A stretch of 64,000 nucleotides of DNA from Lepturacanthus savala (taxonomy: Eukaryota > Chordata > Actinopteri > Scombriformes > Trichiuridae): NCBI GenBank assembly GCA_030544235.1, contig CM060462.1, positions 525,501 through 589,500 on the forward strand, read 5' to 3'. Shown here piece by piece: positions 54,701-64,000 of the stretch. The position numbers and the translations under genes were made by a program. Each line of letters begins with the position of its first letter. Within the stretch, counting starts at the first letter, position 1. The notes under the pieces were generated by a model. The model did no database searches. It was not told where the DNA came from and saw only the letters and a list, made by a program, of their open reading frames with translations.

Positions 54701-57275
54701 GGGATTAAAACTGAATTGAAGATTATGAATGTACCTGTTGAGGAGTAGTGTCTGGACCAGTGGCATCATCCATTTGAGGTATCAACAGTGGCAAAGGAGG
54801 AGAGTTGGCTACTTCCATGTTGGTAGATGGAATGCTGGTTGCCTGTAAACACAGAATTTATGTTGGCAGAGAGTTAAAACATGGAAATATAATAAAAACA
54901 TTATCAATATATGTGAACACTGTATAATATCCATAATAATTAATTCACAGTCAAGTATTTCTTCATGGACAGCCACACTCTATCTGTGTTCACACAACTC
55001 AATCAGAACAGGCCTTGTGAGGACATTTCACACACAACGTTACAGTTCCTTGTGAGGACCAGTGTTGTTCAGTGTTTCACAGACAGATTCCAGTTTCTAC
55101 TCAGACAATGACTGAAAGTGTCTTGTGGGGACGTCGTAAGTGTATAAAATAGACTGATAATAAACTAAGAAAAAACAACATCTTAAGGTTGAAATCTGTT
55201 CTCAGTATCAACCAACGACTGAACTCTTAAATGCATTGCATTAAACTGTTGGATGGACTGATTCACACTAGACTACCAACATTTACCCTACTTCCTCCTC
55301 TTAGATGGTTACAATATCAATATAAAATCATGATATATAGAGACTGGGATTAAAACTGAATTGAAGATTATGTATCTACCTGTTGAGGAGCAGTGCCTGG
55401 ACCAGTGGCATCATCCATTTGAGGTCTCAACAGTGACAAATGAGGAGAGTTGGCTACTTCCATGTTGGTAGATGGAATGCTGGTTGCCTGTAAACACACA
55501 ATTTATGTTGGCAGAGAGTTACAACATGGAAATATAAGAAAAACATTATCAATATATGTGAACACTGTATAATATCCATAATAGTTAATTCACAGTAAAG
55601 TATTTCTTCATGGACAGCCACACTCTATCTGTGTTCACACAACTCAATCAGAACAGGCCTTGTGAGGACATGTCACACACAACTTCACAGTTCCTTGTTC
55701 AGCGTCTCACAGACAGATTCCAGTTTGTACTCAGACAATGACTGAAAGTGTCTTGTGGGGACGACGTAAGTGTATAAAATAGACTGATAACAAACTAAGA
55801 AAAAACAACATCTTAAGGTTGAAATCTGTTCTCAGTATCAACCTACGACTGAACTAATAAATGCATTGCATTAAACTGTTGGGTGGATGGATTCACACTA
55901 GACTACCAACATTTACCCTAGTTCTTCCTCTTAGATGGTTACAATATGAATATAAAATCATGATATATAGAGACTGGGATTAAAACTGAATTAAAGATTA
56001 TGAATGTACCTGTTGAGGAGTAGTGTCTGGACCAGTGGTATCATCCATTTGAGGTCTCAACAGTGGCAAAGGAGGAGAGTTGGCTACTTCCATGTTGGTA
56101 GATGGAATGCTGGTTGCCTGTAAACACACAATTTATGTTGGCAGAGAGTTACAAATTTGAAATATAAGAAAAACACTACCAATATATGTGAACACTGTAT
56201 AATATCCATAATAGTTAATTCACAGTAAAGTATTTCTTCATGGACAGCCACACTCTATCTGTGTTCACACAACTCAATCAGAACAGGTATTTCGGGGACA
56301 TTTCACACACATACATTTAAGTGTAAATATAAGGTTAATATAAGGTTAATTCTCATGAATACATCAATTAAGCCTAAACATTTGTCCTACTTTATCTAGA
56401 TAGATGTGATGTTTGGACACACAAATCCAATGTGATCACTCCCAAAAGATATGAATTCTTTCTGTCTTTCAGCAGTCTCATCATAGCTGTAGAGTGAGAT
56501 CTTCTCACAGATAATAAACAAATATTTTGACACATTCTCTAATACCATGAGCATTTTTGTAAATTGTGTACCGTGTAACATACCTGTGTTCTCCATGGGC
56601 AGTCGTCACCTCCATAGTCATAAGTGATTTCTTCACCTTCTTTTATGTTGTTCAGAGCAAATAAACAAAGGTGTGGGTTTCCATTCACCTCAATTTTTTT
56701 CATCTTACAGTTTGGAGATCCTTGATCATCATTGACAAGCCGGCCAAATGATTCATCTTCCCTTGAGGCATCAATACTTCAAAAATGAAAACATGAGAAA
56801 GAGGAAATACAAATATGACAACATATCACCACAGAATTAGAGCCTCATAATACAGTACAGTATATGTGACATATGAAGTCCTACCTCCATAGTTTCCCTT
56901 TCCACTTGAATGCAAAAATAAACGCAGCCCATGATGGATGGTAAAGTTTTCGTCTTCTCTGCGATTCTTCATTATCTATTATATCTCCCCTATATTCAAC
57001 TACGAAATCTCCTTTGCAAATTAAACCCTTTGCAAATATACCACGTCCTGTAAGTGACCAAAAAAACACATTCACCAGAAGACAAAACCTAAACATTCTT
57101 TCCTAAAATATCTTTCTTCTAGACCTTAACAGGTAGCAGCTGATTTAAAATAAGACACAATCTTACTTTTCACTGCATTGATGTACTTCACTTCTAATTT
57201 GGATGTCTTGTCACACTTTGAAAGAACATGTTGAGTGGCATCCATAAAGGGGCTGATCCATGGTGGCATTTCAAA
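48553..57275 (-). CDS. KMT5A-like SET-domain protein with a tandem array of 108-nt exons
   Basis: Predicted protein-lysine methyltransferase-like protein. From the Met at 57269, exons 57167-57275, 56885-57047 and 56584-56776 join in frame to 153 codons. They carry the SET signatures RGIFAKG, CKGDFVVEYRGDII (45-58), IDASRED, FGRLVNDD (99-106), PNC and EEITYDYGG (137-145). At least eleven 36-codon exons (49615-56117) follow, then a basic terminal exon (48553 to about 48785). With every array exon included the product is about 620-630 aa. I recall KMT5A-like SET genes with this motif set in many fish. The usual Asn-His pair of SET enzymes is Asn-Asp here (104-105), so catalytic activity is uncertain. 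The joint into the last exon is unresolved. Target and localisation are unknown. Confidence 0.75.
48958..49077 (-). pseudogene. diverged twelfth array exon
   Basis: The acceptor and the first 23 or so codons are recognisable (ATSIPSTSREVAS, PLPLLRPQ), but after PQ the sequence departs from the unit and the usual CAACAG/GTACAT donor is gone. The frame stays open to at least 48958, where a weak GTTAAG donor would end it in phase 0. It could be a dead copy that is skipped or a specialised junction exon. Confidence 0.45.
49615..49722 (-). CDS. array exon 11, last intact copy
   Basis: 36 codons with DDTTGPD. The donor is GTGCATTC rather than GTACATTC, still a functional GT. Confidence 0.75.
50260..50367 (-). 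CDS. array exon 10
   Basis: 36 codons with ATHLDTTPQQ, the partner of 51548 in a 1288-bp higher-order repeat. Confidence 0.75.
50903..51010 (-). CDS. array exon 9
   Basis: 36 canonical codons, matching the exon at 52191, exactly 1288 bp away. Confidence 0.75.
51548..51655 (-). CDS. array exon 8
   Basis: 36 codons with ATHLDTTPQQ instead of ATGPDTTPQQ. It differs from the copy at 50260 by one silent base. Confidence 0.75.
52191..52298 (-). CDS. array exon 7
   Basis: 36 canonical codons, the same as the copy at 50903, including matching flanking intron variants. Confidence 0.75.
52836..52943 (-). CDS. array exon 6
   Basis: 36 codons with IPQ and DDTTGPD (Thr for Ala). Confidence 0.75.
53464..53571 (-). 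CDS. array exon 5
   Basis: 36 codons, canonical except RPQ for IPQ. The unit is shorter (626 bp to the next exon), with a short intron type shared with the 52836 and 56010 units. Confidence 0.75.
54090..54197 (-). CDS. array exon 4
   Basis: 36 codons of the variant type (SPHLSLLRPQ, GTAPQQ), matching array exon 2 and suggesting a two-unit duplication. Confidence 0.75.
54735..54842 (-). CDS. array exon 3
   Basis: 36 codons of the canonical type with SPPLPLLIPQ and ATGPDTTPQQ. Confidence 0.75.
55380..55487 (-). CDS. array exon 2
   Basis: 36 codons. A variant copy with SPHLSLLRPQ in the middle and GTAPQQ at the end, almost identical to the copy at 54090. The donor is GTAGATAC. Confidence 0.75.
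56010..56117 (-). CDS. array exon 1 in transcript order
   Basis: 36 codons, starting ATSIPSTNMEVANSPPLPLL and ending PDTTPQQ. The plus strand reads GAGGTCTC, giving RPQ where most copies have IPQ. First array exon, 466 bp downstream of SET exon c. Confidence 0.75.
56584..56776 (-). CDS. SET gene exon c: C-terminal half of SET domain
   Basis: 193 nt, ending in phase 0. It encodes IDASREDESFGRLVNDD, PNCKMKKIEVNGNPHLCLFA and IKEGEEITYDYGGDDCPWR. YDYG is the conserved SET terminal motif. The position normally occupied by NHS is NDD. Confidence 0.85.
56885..57047 (-). CDS. SET gene exon b: N-terminal half of SET domain
   Basis: 163 nt after the acceptor CACTTACAG. It encodes RGIFAKGLICKGDFVVEYRG, then DIIDNEESQRRRKLYHP and a hydrophobic tract ending in WKGKLW. 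GDFVVEY-GD is shared with KMT5A/SETD8. Confidence 0.85.
57167..57275 (-). CDS. SET gene exon a, probable start codon
   Basis: The acceptor is TTCCTGCAG; the donor is GTAAGA. From ATG at 57269 it encodes MPPWISPFMDATQHV and a basic segment ending in KYINAVK. It ends in phase 1. The junction makes KRRGIF, where most SET domains have GRG. Confidence 0.7.
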
Positions 57276-57997
57276 CTGCAGGAAAACATTTAAATGTTGC
57301 AATATTCAGTTATATTTTGAGATTTTGAAGACATCCTCTTGTCCTCAGTTACTTCAAATGGAAAAGAAGACCATACTTTAAGATATCAGATAAGAATCTG
57401 ATGTTTTATATTATTATTGTTATTATTGTAAACACAATCCTGATTGTTTAACTTACATGATGGAAATAAAAAAGAAGGAACAGACAATTTTATTCTTTCT
57501 ATTCTTCTATCCTTTTTAGGGTCATTATTACTATATAAAATATGAAATTAACTATACAGAATTCAGAAATTTTAAAGATTTGAATTGAGAGAGCAAGTAA
57601 ACCAAAGTCTAATGAAGTCTAATGATAGTAAAAGTATAATACTTAGAAATGAAACAGATCAAGAACAGGTGGGGAGCAATTAAAAATACTACTATAATGT
57701 AACATAAAATATGCCATGACTACATATATTGAATAGGAATTCATCATGGCAAAATAAAAATCACACATAAATAAAAGCAAGAATATGATTGCAAAATTAA
57801 TTCATTTTCATTAACTTCTTTACACTATTACTATTACTACTATATTGTATGCAAAGGTTTATAAAAAATATAGTACATGTTGGGCTTACATTTAAATGCT
57901 ATCAGCTAACAGCAATCACACAAACTAGCTAAATAATCTAGTTCAAGGGTTGAACACTAGTTGTAATGGTTTACCATGAAGATGAACATGCTCTTAC

Positions 57998-58080
57998 CTT
58001 GTCACTTTCCTGTTTTCCTTTGTAGAAATCCTTAGATTGTTAGCTGTAATCTCCTTTAATTAATCTTCCATGTCCACCGT
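57998..58080 (-). other. possible 5' leader exon of the SET gene
   Basis: A good donor (AAG then GTAAGA) lies at 57998/57997. Read into the next exon the frame is open (FYKGKQESDKFEMPPW) but meets a TAA a few codons upstream with no ATG, so this is probably untranslated and translation starts at 57269. The right end is arbitrary and no TATA box was identified. Confidence 0.4.
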
Positions 58081-58324
58081 ATGAGTTGTGATCGTAACAC
58101 AGAAATTGACGCTGAAATTGTTCGTTGCGAGGACCAGGAAGTGGGCGGTGCCAAACCATATTTGGAAAATCTGTGTGTGGAGCGGCTAGTGCAATACTTG
58201 CCAGAAACTAAAGGGGGAGATACTGTGCACCTCACACACACACACACACTGACCGAAAACCATGTTTTATGGGCCAAGGCTAAAAATTTCACAGCCCCTT
58301 CAGAATAAGTTCTCCACTTGTTTA

Positions 58325-58432
58325 AAACGGTTTCCGCTATGGGGACCTGATTTTTTGTCCCCACAACGAAACTGGTCCCCATACCGTGACTGTGTAAACA
58401 GACCGATGTCCCCATAACGTGAGGAATACCAG

Positions 58433-58490
<58 letters not shown>
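58325..58490. repeat. TGGGGAC-type repeat with (CA)n, right of the SET gene
   Basis: GGGGACC and GTCCCC words, then GAATACCAGAA running into CA. This is roughly the inverse complement of the left flank (TACTGGTTTTC next to CA). Confidence 0.5.
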
Positions 58491-58492
<2 letters not shown>

Positions 58493-58761
58493 GAAGCTGT
58501 GAAGTGTGTGTTTATTCCACTTTTGGACTGATGTTACCGACACAAATATGAGAAGATAAATAATAAAGAGAAATATCTTCTCCTCCGTCACATCTGTCCC
58601 ACATCTGTCTGCTGCTTTAATGAATCAACAGTAGATAGAACAATAGATCTTCATCCAGCTGCAGTTTTAGACGAGTTAAACTGTAAATACACGAGCAAAC
58701 AGGGACGTGTACAGAGTCACAGTCAAACCTCCTGGCAACACTTTCCATTAAAGAGAAATGC

Positions 58762-58810
<49 letters not shown>

Positions 58811-61185
58811 TAATGTCTCTTTCTGCTCGGTCAAACACATTAGTTATTTCTCATTGTGTGCGGTCACAAGCCGTAAAATACTGTACATGTGTGACTACAC
58901 ACAGCCGTCAGGTGAGGTTAATGGAGAAACCATTAGCAGGAAGAGAGAGAAAATGGAGGGAGAGGAGGAATTAATGTGTCTGCTCAGAGACACAGCAGCA
59001 ATTAAACAGGATCTAATTAAAACAATCAAATTTGAATGAAAAGCCAAAAACAAAGACGTGTTCTCTTCTTCAGGTGCAATTTGAAACATGACATCTGTTG
59101 CTCATCTGCATCTATCAATAATTATCTGTTAAATATGCTAATAAAGAAATATGTGCATGCATCTGTGTGTGTGTGTGTGTGTGTGTGTGTCTTCGGGTTA
59201 AATTATTTAAATTAATCCTTTTTGGAGACATTTAGCCTCAGCAAGCCCCGCCCACTGTGAAACCCGCCCCTCTGTCTCCGCCCCCGTCTATGACATCACA
59301 GCACTGACAGGAAGGAGGATGTGTGTCCTCAGCATCTTTTTTTTCCATCTTGTCTAAACAAACTGTCCAGAAAGTTATTGATGTCAGGAAAATGAGGGCA
59401 GACGTCATACATTGTTGATGAGCTGATGGATTATTGTGACAGGTCTGGTGCTGTAAGACAGATCACATGATCAGCTGCAGCAGCAGGTGTGTTGAGGAAC
59501 ACCTGAACACCTTCTTGACCTAACGAGGCATATTGTGCTTTTTGTGGATTTGTATCATTCGACAGGTCAGATGTTGAACACAGTTAAAGTTGTAACAGAA
59601 ACGCTGCCTGTTAAGACTTTAACAGGGTTTTGGTTTGTTTTAGTCTCACAGCTCTTCACACATCTGTCATCACATCTGTCATTTCATCCACCTCAGAGGT
59701 TCAGATCCAACATGATGGTTTCCAGATGTGGTGAAGTGAAATCCTGCCACTGTCTACTGACATGAAGCTGACCAATCACAACGCAGGGCCGTCCACCAGG
59801 ATATTAATAAAAGAAGACAATAGGCCTATAAACTCTATAAATACATAGTAAAGAGGTAGAATGAAGAGGATTTATTCCATTATTAGCCATTTAAGAGCTG
59901 CGGAGGACTTTCCTAGCGTTTTGCATATAGATAGGAGAGAGAAATGAAGAGAGATATGCACATCCACCTTATCTGGCCTGAAGAAAACCAGGAGTGGCTA
60001 TTTGACTAATAGATGTTTAAAGACAACGTTGAGCAGGAACATCTGATCTGCTACAGGCTCATTACTGTAACACAAACCCTGAAACCTGCTCATTTATCAT
60101 CATCCATTATTACAAAGAAATCAGTCATGAAAAGAGCAGTTGTTAGATTCTACAGTTGATCAGAATCCAGATCCAATCGATGAACGGACCAATCAGAATC
60201 AAGTATTCCTGTGTAATGATATTTGTGAAGGAGTATTGACTAAATGACGTGAATATCAGTGTTAGAGGTGATAGTGAAGGCGTCAGTCTCCATGTGGTTT
60301 GGCCGTAGCTCCGCCTCCTGGACCAGCCGTCGCCGGTTCCCTCCTCTAACCAACTAACCGCGGCGTTGGTAAAGTGCTCGAGGTGAAGTGTGAAATGACC
60401 TGGTGGCGGCCAGCAGGAATTCCAATCGTACACTTGAGGGATTTCCAAGCGAATGCAAATTTCAATTCTCATTTCCTAAATCAGATTTTACACTTCCTGG
60501 ACGGGTTAAGTGCTGCCGCTGAGCGTTGGCACTCATTCCTCCCAGCTTCTAACAAGTCATGAATATTTAAGTGCTGCACTCTGGAGCGTTCAGGGGAGGC
60601 GACCTTCTGTTATCAGCGAGAGGATGAAGAGAGAGCGAAAGAGGAGACAGAGACGACTCCTTTCAACATTTCCTACAATTTCCTTTATGAAAAGGAAAAT
60701 AAAAAAATAAACCTATGATGCATTTCCCCTTGCCAACTGATAAACGCTGCTGAGTGGCTGCGGCCGGGGAGGAAGAGGGAACAGCTGTTCCAGCCAGAGC
60801 CCCAGAGTCCTGGTTATTTATGTCTCTGAGAACAGGTCACGTGCAGCAACTGTTCACACCGGCAGCGTTTTGTGTTGCTTTGTTTCTGTAATTCCCCCCA
60901 ATTCAATAAAGTTTTCTTTTTTAATTTGTGTTCACACCATGTGAACTTTATACACAGCTAGTCTGAATAGTTGTGCTGCTAAACCATACACAGCAAATGG
61001 TGTAGAGAGCAGCTGCTCAGGTCGAGGCTACAGAAACTCACCAGCTTAAATTCTGCACTGGGCGACTCCATCCTGCAGGTCTCTGCCCACCGCTGTCCTG
61101 TCCACCTCCACTACTACCAATAAAGGCTAAGAAAAAATACTATATAGGGGATAAAATCAGGTAAAATGGGCCATTTAAGCCATTT
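58491..61185. other. no gene recognised; microsatellites
   Basis: TG at 58766-58809 and 59163-59190; otherwise unique-looking sequence without supported exons. Confidence 0.45.
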
Positions 61186-61187
61186 AA

Positions 61188-61858
61188 GTTGGCTCTAAAA
61201 TTAGAGCCAACGACTACAAAGGATTTCAAACTGTTGACATAAATGTGGTTGGCAAGAAACAGGAGATTTGATTAGTTCACAGTTTCTATGGTGAGCGAGA
61301 AAATACTTCATATCTAGACTGTGTGTGGTACGTAGCCTGGCACGACAAATCTAACGACATCAGATCATTTCACCTAAAAAAAGTCAAGATTTGTAGGGCT
61401 GAAAGAATTATGTTTTATAACATAATTCCAACAAAGAATTATCAGAAACAGACATTATTAATCATAGATATACATGGGCAAGGCATATTGGGTATGTGGC
61501 CCCTTTTACCCGATATCTCAGCCTATAGATTCACACCCAGGTCGTTGATTAGTGTCCTGTATGGATCATCTGTAGAGAATCATATGCTGCAGATCCAGTA
61601 GAACCATATGTTCATGTCAAACAGAAGAAAATCAACTATTCCATTTTAGCCTGGAACAGCAGACTTCATATCAGTGTAGATTGATATTCAGTCTGGGAAC
61701 CATCTGTTCATTTCTGTGTATTGGAAGAGTTGTTTCTGAAAGCTCAGCTGTTTATTGGCTGCTACACATGTCTGTCAAATGTGTTTGTACGTAGCTTAAA
61801 GCCAATAACTGATAATGTAGATGTACCCACTGGCAATGAAATAGTTGCTCATTTCTGA
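61188..61858 (+). pseudogene. decayed coding stretch of unknown origin
   Basis: Open frame 61188-61601 with one internal TGA (61269), then a minus-one shift to a second frame 61598-61858 with one TGA, about 224 codons in all. The composition looks protein-like (VWYVAWHDKSNDIRSFHLKK, LFIGCYTCLSNVFVRSLKP). The final TGA is two bases before AATAAA (61861-61866). No introns are needed. It may be a dead transposon, viral or retroposed gene; I do not recognise the family. Confidence 0.4.
61189..61210. repeat. 10-bp inverted repeat at the head of the decayed coding stretch
   Basis: TTGGCTCTAA and TTAGAGCCAA separated by two bases. Confidence 0.8.
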
Positions 61859-62297
61859 AAAATAAAATTGTAATTTTCTAAGGCTGCATTAATAGGTAAA
61901 TTATTGTCTGTGGTCATTGCAGGAAAATTGCGTCCTTGAATTGCAGAGTGGAGTATTTGTGTTTAATGAATGATTATAAACCAGGCTAATTACATCTAAG
62001 AAGCTGCTTGTGATTTGAGGTTTTATTTCATCACAACCTGGATCAAGAGTGAAAATAGACAAACCATAGGGAGTTGTGTCAATGAAAAATGATTATTTAG
62101 AAACGTAGCTACAGTCAGAAAGTCCCACAGGACAGAGCAGAGTTCAGAGTTCAGAGTTCAGAGGGACACATCATCACATTATTTTTCAGTTTTCAGCGTC
62201 AGAGCTGAACAAGTACGAAGCATCAACCTCTAAACTAATGAGTCAGAGAAACAAGGTGCTGCTGAGAAATGTAATGATGGGTTCATGAGGCTGGTTT

Positions 62298-62304
62298 GGT
62301 GTGT

Positions 62305-62359
<55 letters not shown>

Positions 62360-62375
62360 ACACACACACGTCAGC
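62298..62375. repeat. (TG)n then (CA)n, hairpin-capable
   Basis: About 30 TG units, GAGA, then a short CACACACACG run. Confidence 0.95.
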
Positions 62376-62499
62376 GTAAATGTTAAATAATTTAAGATTA
62401 TTTACCTACTGCATTGCTGCCACCATGCTCCAATAAACTGCTTAAAATAATTTATCACAATAGCCTCATTTATCATTTGAAGCTGCATTAAGAAAAAAC

Positions 62500-62541
<42 letters not shown>

Positions 62542-62572
62542 CACCTTTAAAACCCTTGTGCGTGTGTGTGTG
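62500..62572. repeat. (CA)n then a shorter (TG)n
   Basis: About 20 CA units with CG interruptions, a 20-bp spacer, then GTGCGTGTGTGTGTGTGT. Confidence 0.95.
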
Positions 62573-62579
62573 TGTAACT

Positions 62580-64000
62580 ACATTCAGTATTTTTTAGATA
62601 TTTTAATGTGAAAACAACATCTTCTTTAGTTCAGAATCATCCCAGTATATTTGATTTTTGCAGCCGTGTCAGTTCAGTTACTGTCGCCCAGATTTATATA
62701 TTTACTAAGTTGTGTATATTCCTTCTCGTATATTAGGTTTAGTTCAGCAGGGGTTCGATGTGCTTCCCTCATTAGTTCACTTTATATTTCTTTCCAGTTT
62801 TCAGTTCATCGGTTTGTCCTTGAATCACTCGGATTGTTTTCAATAAGTAAGTTCTGCTATCGATTCCGTCTGCCTTCATTTCAACACGTCTGAGCTTTAT
62901 ATATATTTACAACATTTTCTATGAACAGATCATATTATTTTCATGATCGTGCAGCAATTCACTTCCTGTAGCTTCAGCTTTCAAAGCTGCTTCCTATGTT
63001 TTATCTGTCGTTTTTGAGAGAAGAAATTCATGTTCAACATATTTTTAAATATTTACTTATGGTTTTATTATATATTCAAGTTGTTAACATTAAAACCTGC
63101 TGCTCCCATTCAGCCAAACATATTTGCACCTGAGCTTCAGGTGAGTCCTTCAACACAGACCTTTGATTCATCAGGTCCTCAGCCAATCAGCTGATCAGTA
63201 GAAGATCAAACAATCAGCTGATCAGCTGATCAGAGGATTGATTTGGTCTTTGTCAACTAATGATTTATTCAGGGCTCTAAGAATAAAGCAGCATGTCACT
63301 GAATGCTGTTTATTACAGGAATGACTTGAGACGTATTTCTAATCAATTCATCAATTGAACCTTATGTGAGCAGCTTCTTTGATAACACTGAGTTGATGTA
63401 TTTAAAATGACCACAGAACATATCCAGACAATAGAAGTGGATGTAAAACTGTTCAGGTTATTTTCCCTCTGAGTTCTGTATCAGCCGGAGCCGTGTGTCC
63501 TGCTGTGGTCGGAGCCGTCACATTCTGAGAAACCTCACATGCGAACACCGGATAACGTTTCACACATAAACACCAACTGTCCAGGCTGTTGTTACTACGA
63601 TGTCCACAGAGAGAAATGATGTTTCCGTGACACATTCAGCGCGTCTGCTGCCTGTGGCGGCGTGAGGCCGAGCGGACCGAGGCCAACGGGCTGACGGCCG
63701 CAGACGTCACGTCCTGGCAGAGGAAGAAAAAGGTCCGGGCAGGCAGCCACGTCCCTGCAGACATAAGCCTTTCAAAAATAAAGATTTTAATCCCTTTAAG
63801 AGCGACAAGCGGCACTGAGACTTGAGTTTCCGTACGGTGGGTCTCAGGTCTGATGTGGAGCAGAGTTTCAGTCCTGAACATTCATGTTTCTGTGCTGAAG
63901 AGTCTCATCTTCAAAGATCAGAGGTTGGTTGGTACATGGACTATAGCATCGTTGAACAGGTGAACACCAGACTTCTGCTTTAGCAAAAAGTATCTTCTGA
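62580..64000. other. no gene recognised
   Basis: AT-rich sequence, then a GC-richer patch at 63640-63720 with several CpG. No exon could be supported. Confidence 0.45.

Larger units (their letters stand above)
49615..56117 (-). repeat. tandem exon array, 11 units of about 626-645 bp
   Basis: Each unit holds a 108-nt exon preceded in transcript sense by a TTTACAG acceptor and followed by a GTACATTC-like donor (GTGCATTC in the last unit, GTAGATAC in two), plus a 518-537 bp intron. Exon starts on the plus strand are 49615, 50260, 50903, 51548, 52191, 52836, 53464, 54090, 54735, 55380 and 56010. Introns are about as similar between units as exons, so the array is young or kept homogeneous by unequal exchange. 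All exons are phase 0 at both ends, so any number can be added or skipped without a frameshift. Confidence 0.9.

Noticed and set aside
58081..58308. Plus-strand frame of 75 codons upstream of the SET gene
   Set aside because: Overlaps the probable leader and promoter region of the SET gene on the other strand; no domain recognised.
63636..63881. Minus-strand frame in a GC-richer patch as a possible exon
   Set aside because: No recognisable motif and no clear acceptor-donor pair; left as unannotated.

Overview
The window looks like nuclear DNA of a ray-finned (teleost) fish. Genes are split by GT-AG introns, very long CA/TG microsatellites occur every few kilobases, and several dispersed repeats are of types I recall as widespread in fish genomes. 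No RNA gene, CRISPR array, bacterial operon or complete mobile element was found. Both recognisable genes are on the minus strand.

Gene 1 (8057-21389, minus) is the complete coding part of a LARGE-type bifunctional glycosyltransferase, most likely large2 (gyltl1b). I could join 14 coding exons with consistent phases into a 750-residue frame with a membrane anchor, a coiled coil, a first glycosyltransferase domain with a DTD motif and a second with a DVD motif. The enzyme extends the xylose-glucuronate glycan (matriglycan) on alpha-dystroglycan in the Golgi. Its introns hold a (CA)n tract touching the donor of exon 8, a 34-bp minisatellite of about 21 units close to exon 5, and nested transposon relics.

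Gene 2 (48553-57275, with a probable leader exon near 58000, minus) encodes a small SET-domain protein of the KMT5A-like type known in fish. Three exons encode the SET domain and a last exon encodes a basic Trp/Cys-containing C-terminal module. Between them lie at least eleven tandem copies of one 108-nt phase-0/phase-0 exon, each with its own intron of about 520-540 bp, in a roughly 6.5-kb array with 626-645 bp periods. A twelfth, decayed copy lies next to the last exon. This expandable exon array is the most unusual object in the window.

Between the genes (21.5-48 kb) I find no convincing protein gene. This stretch holds minisatellites (23 kb CACCTG-rich; 43.6-44.9 kb 12-bp; 45 kb 10-bp), purine-rich GGA tracts (33.9 and 43.1 kb), an AT tract (33 kb), a 33-base C run (45.86 kb), a piggyBac-like transposase relic (28 kb), and copies of a short non-autonomous DNA element and of a dispersed non-LTR-like repeat. 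Left of gene 1 (1-8 kb) there is a retrotransposon remnant and simple repeats. Right of gene 2 (58.5-64 kb) there are microsatellites and one decayed, intronless-looking coding stretch (61188-61858) that I could not identify.

The two genes show no functional link beyond sharing a strand. Family names come from recalled protein families, not from a database search.
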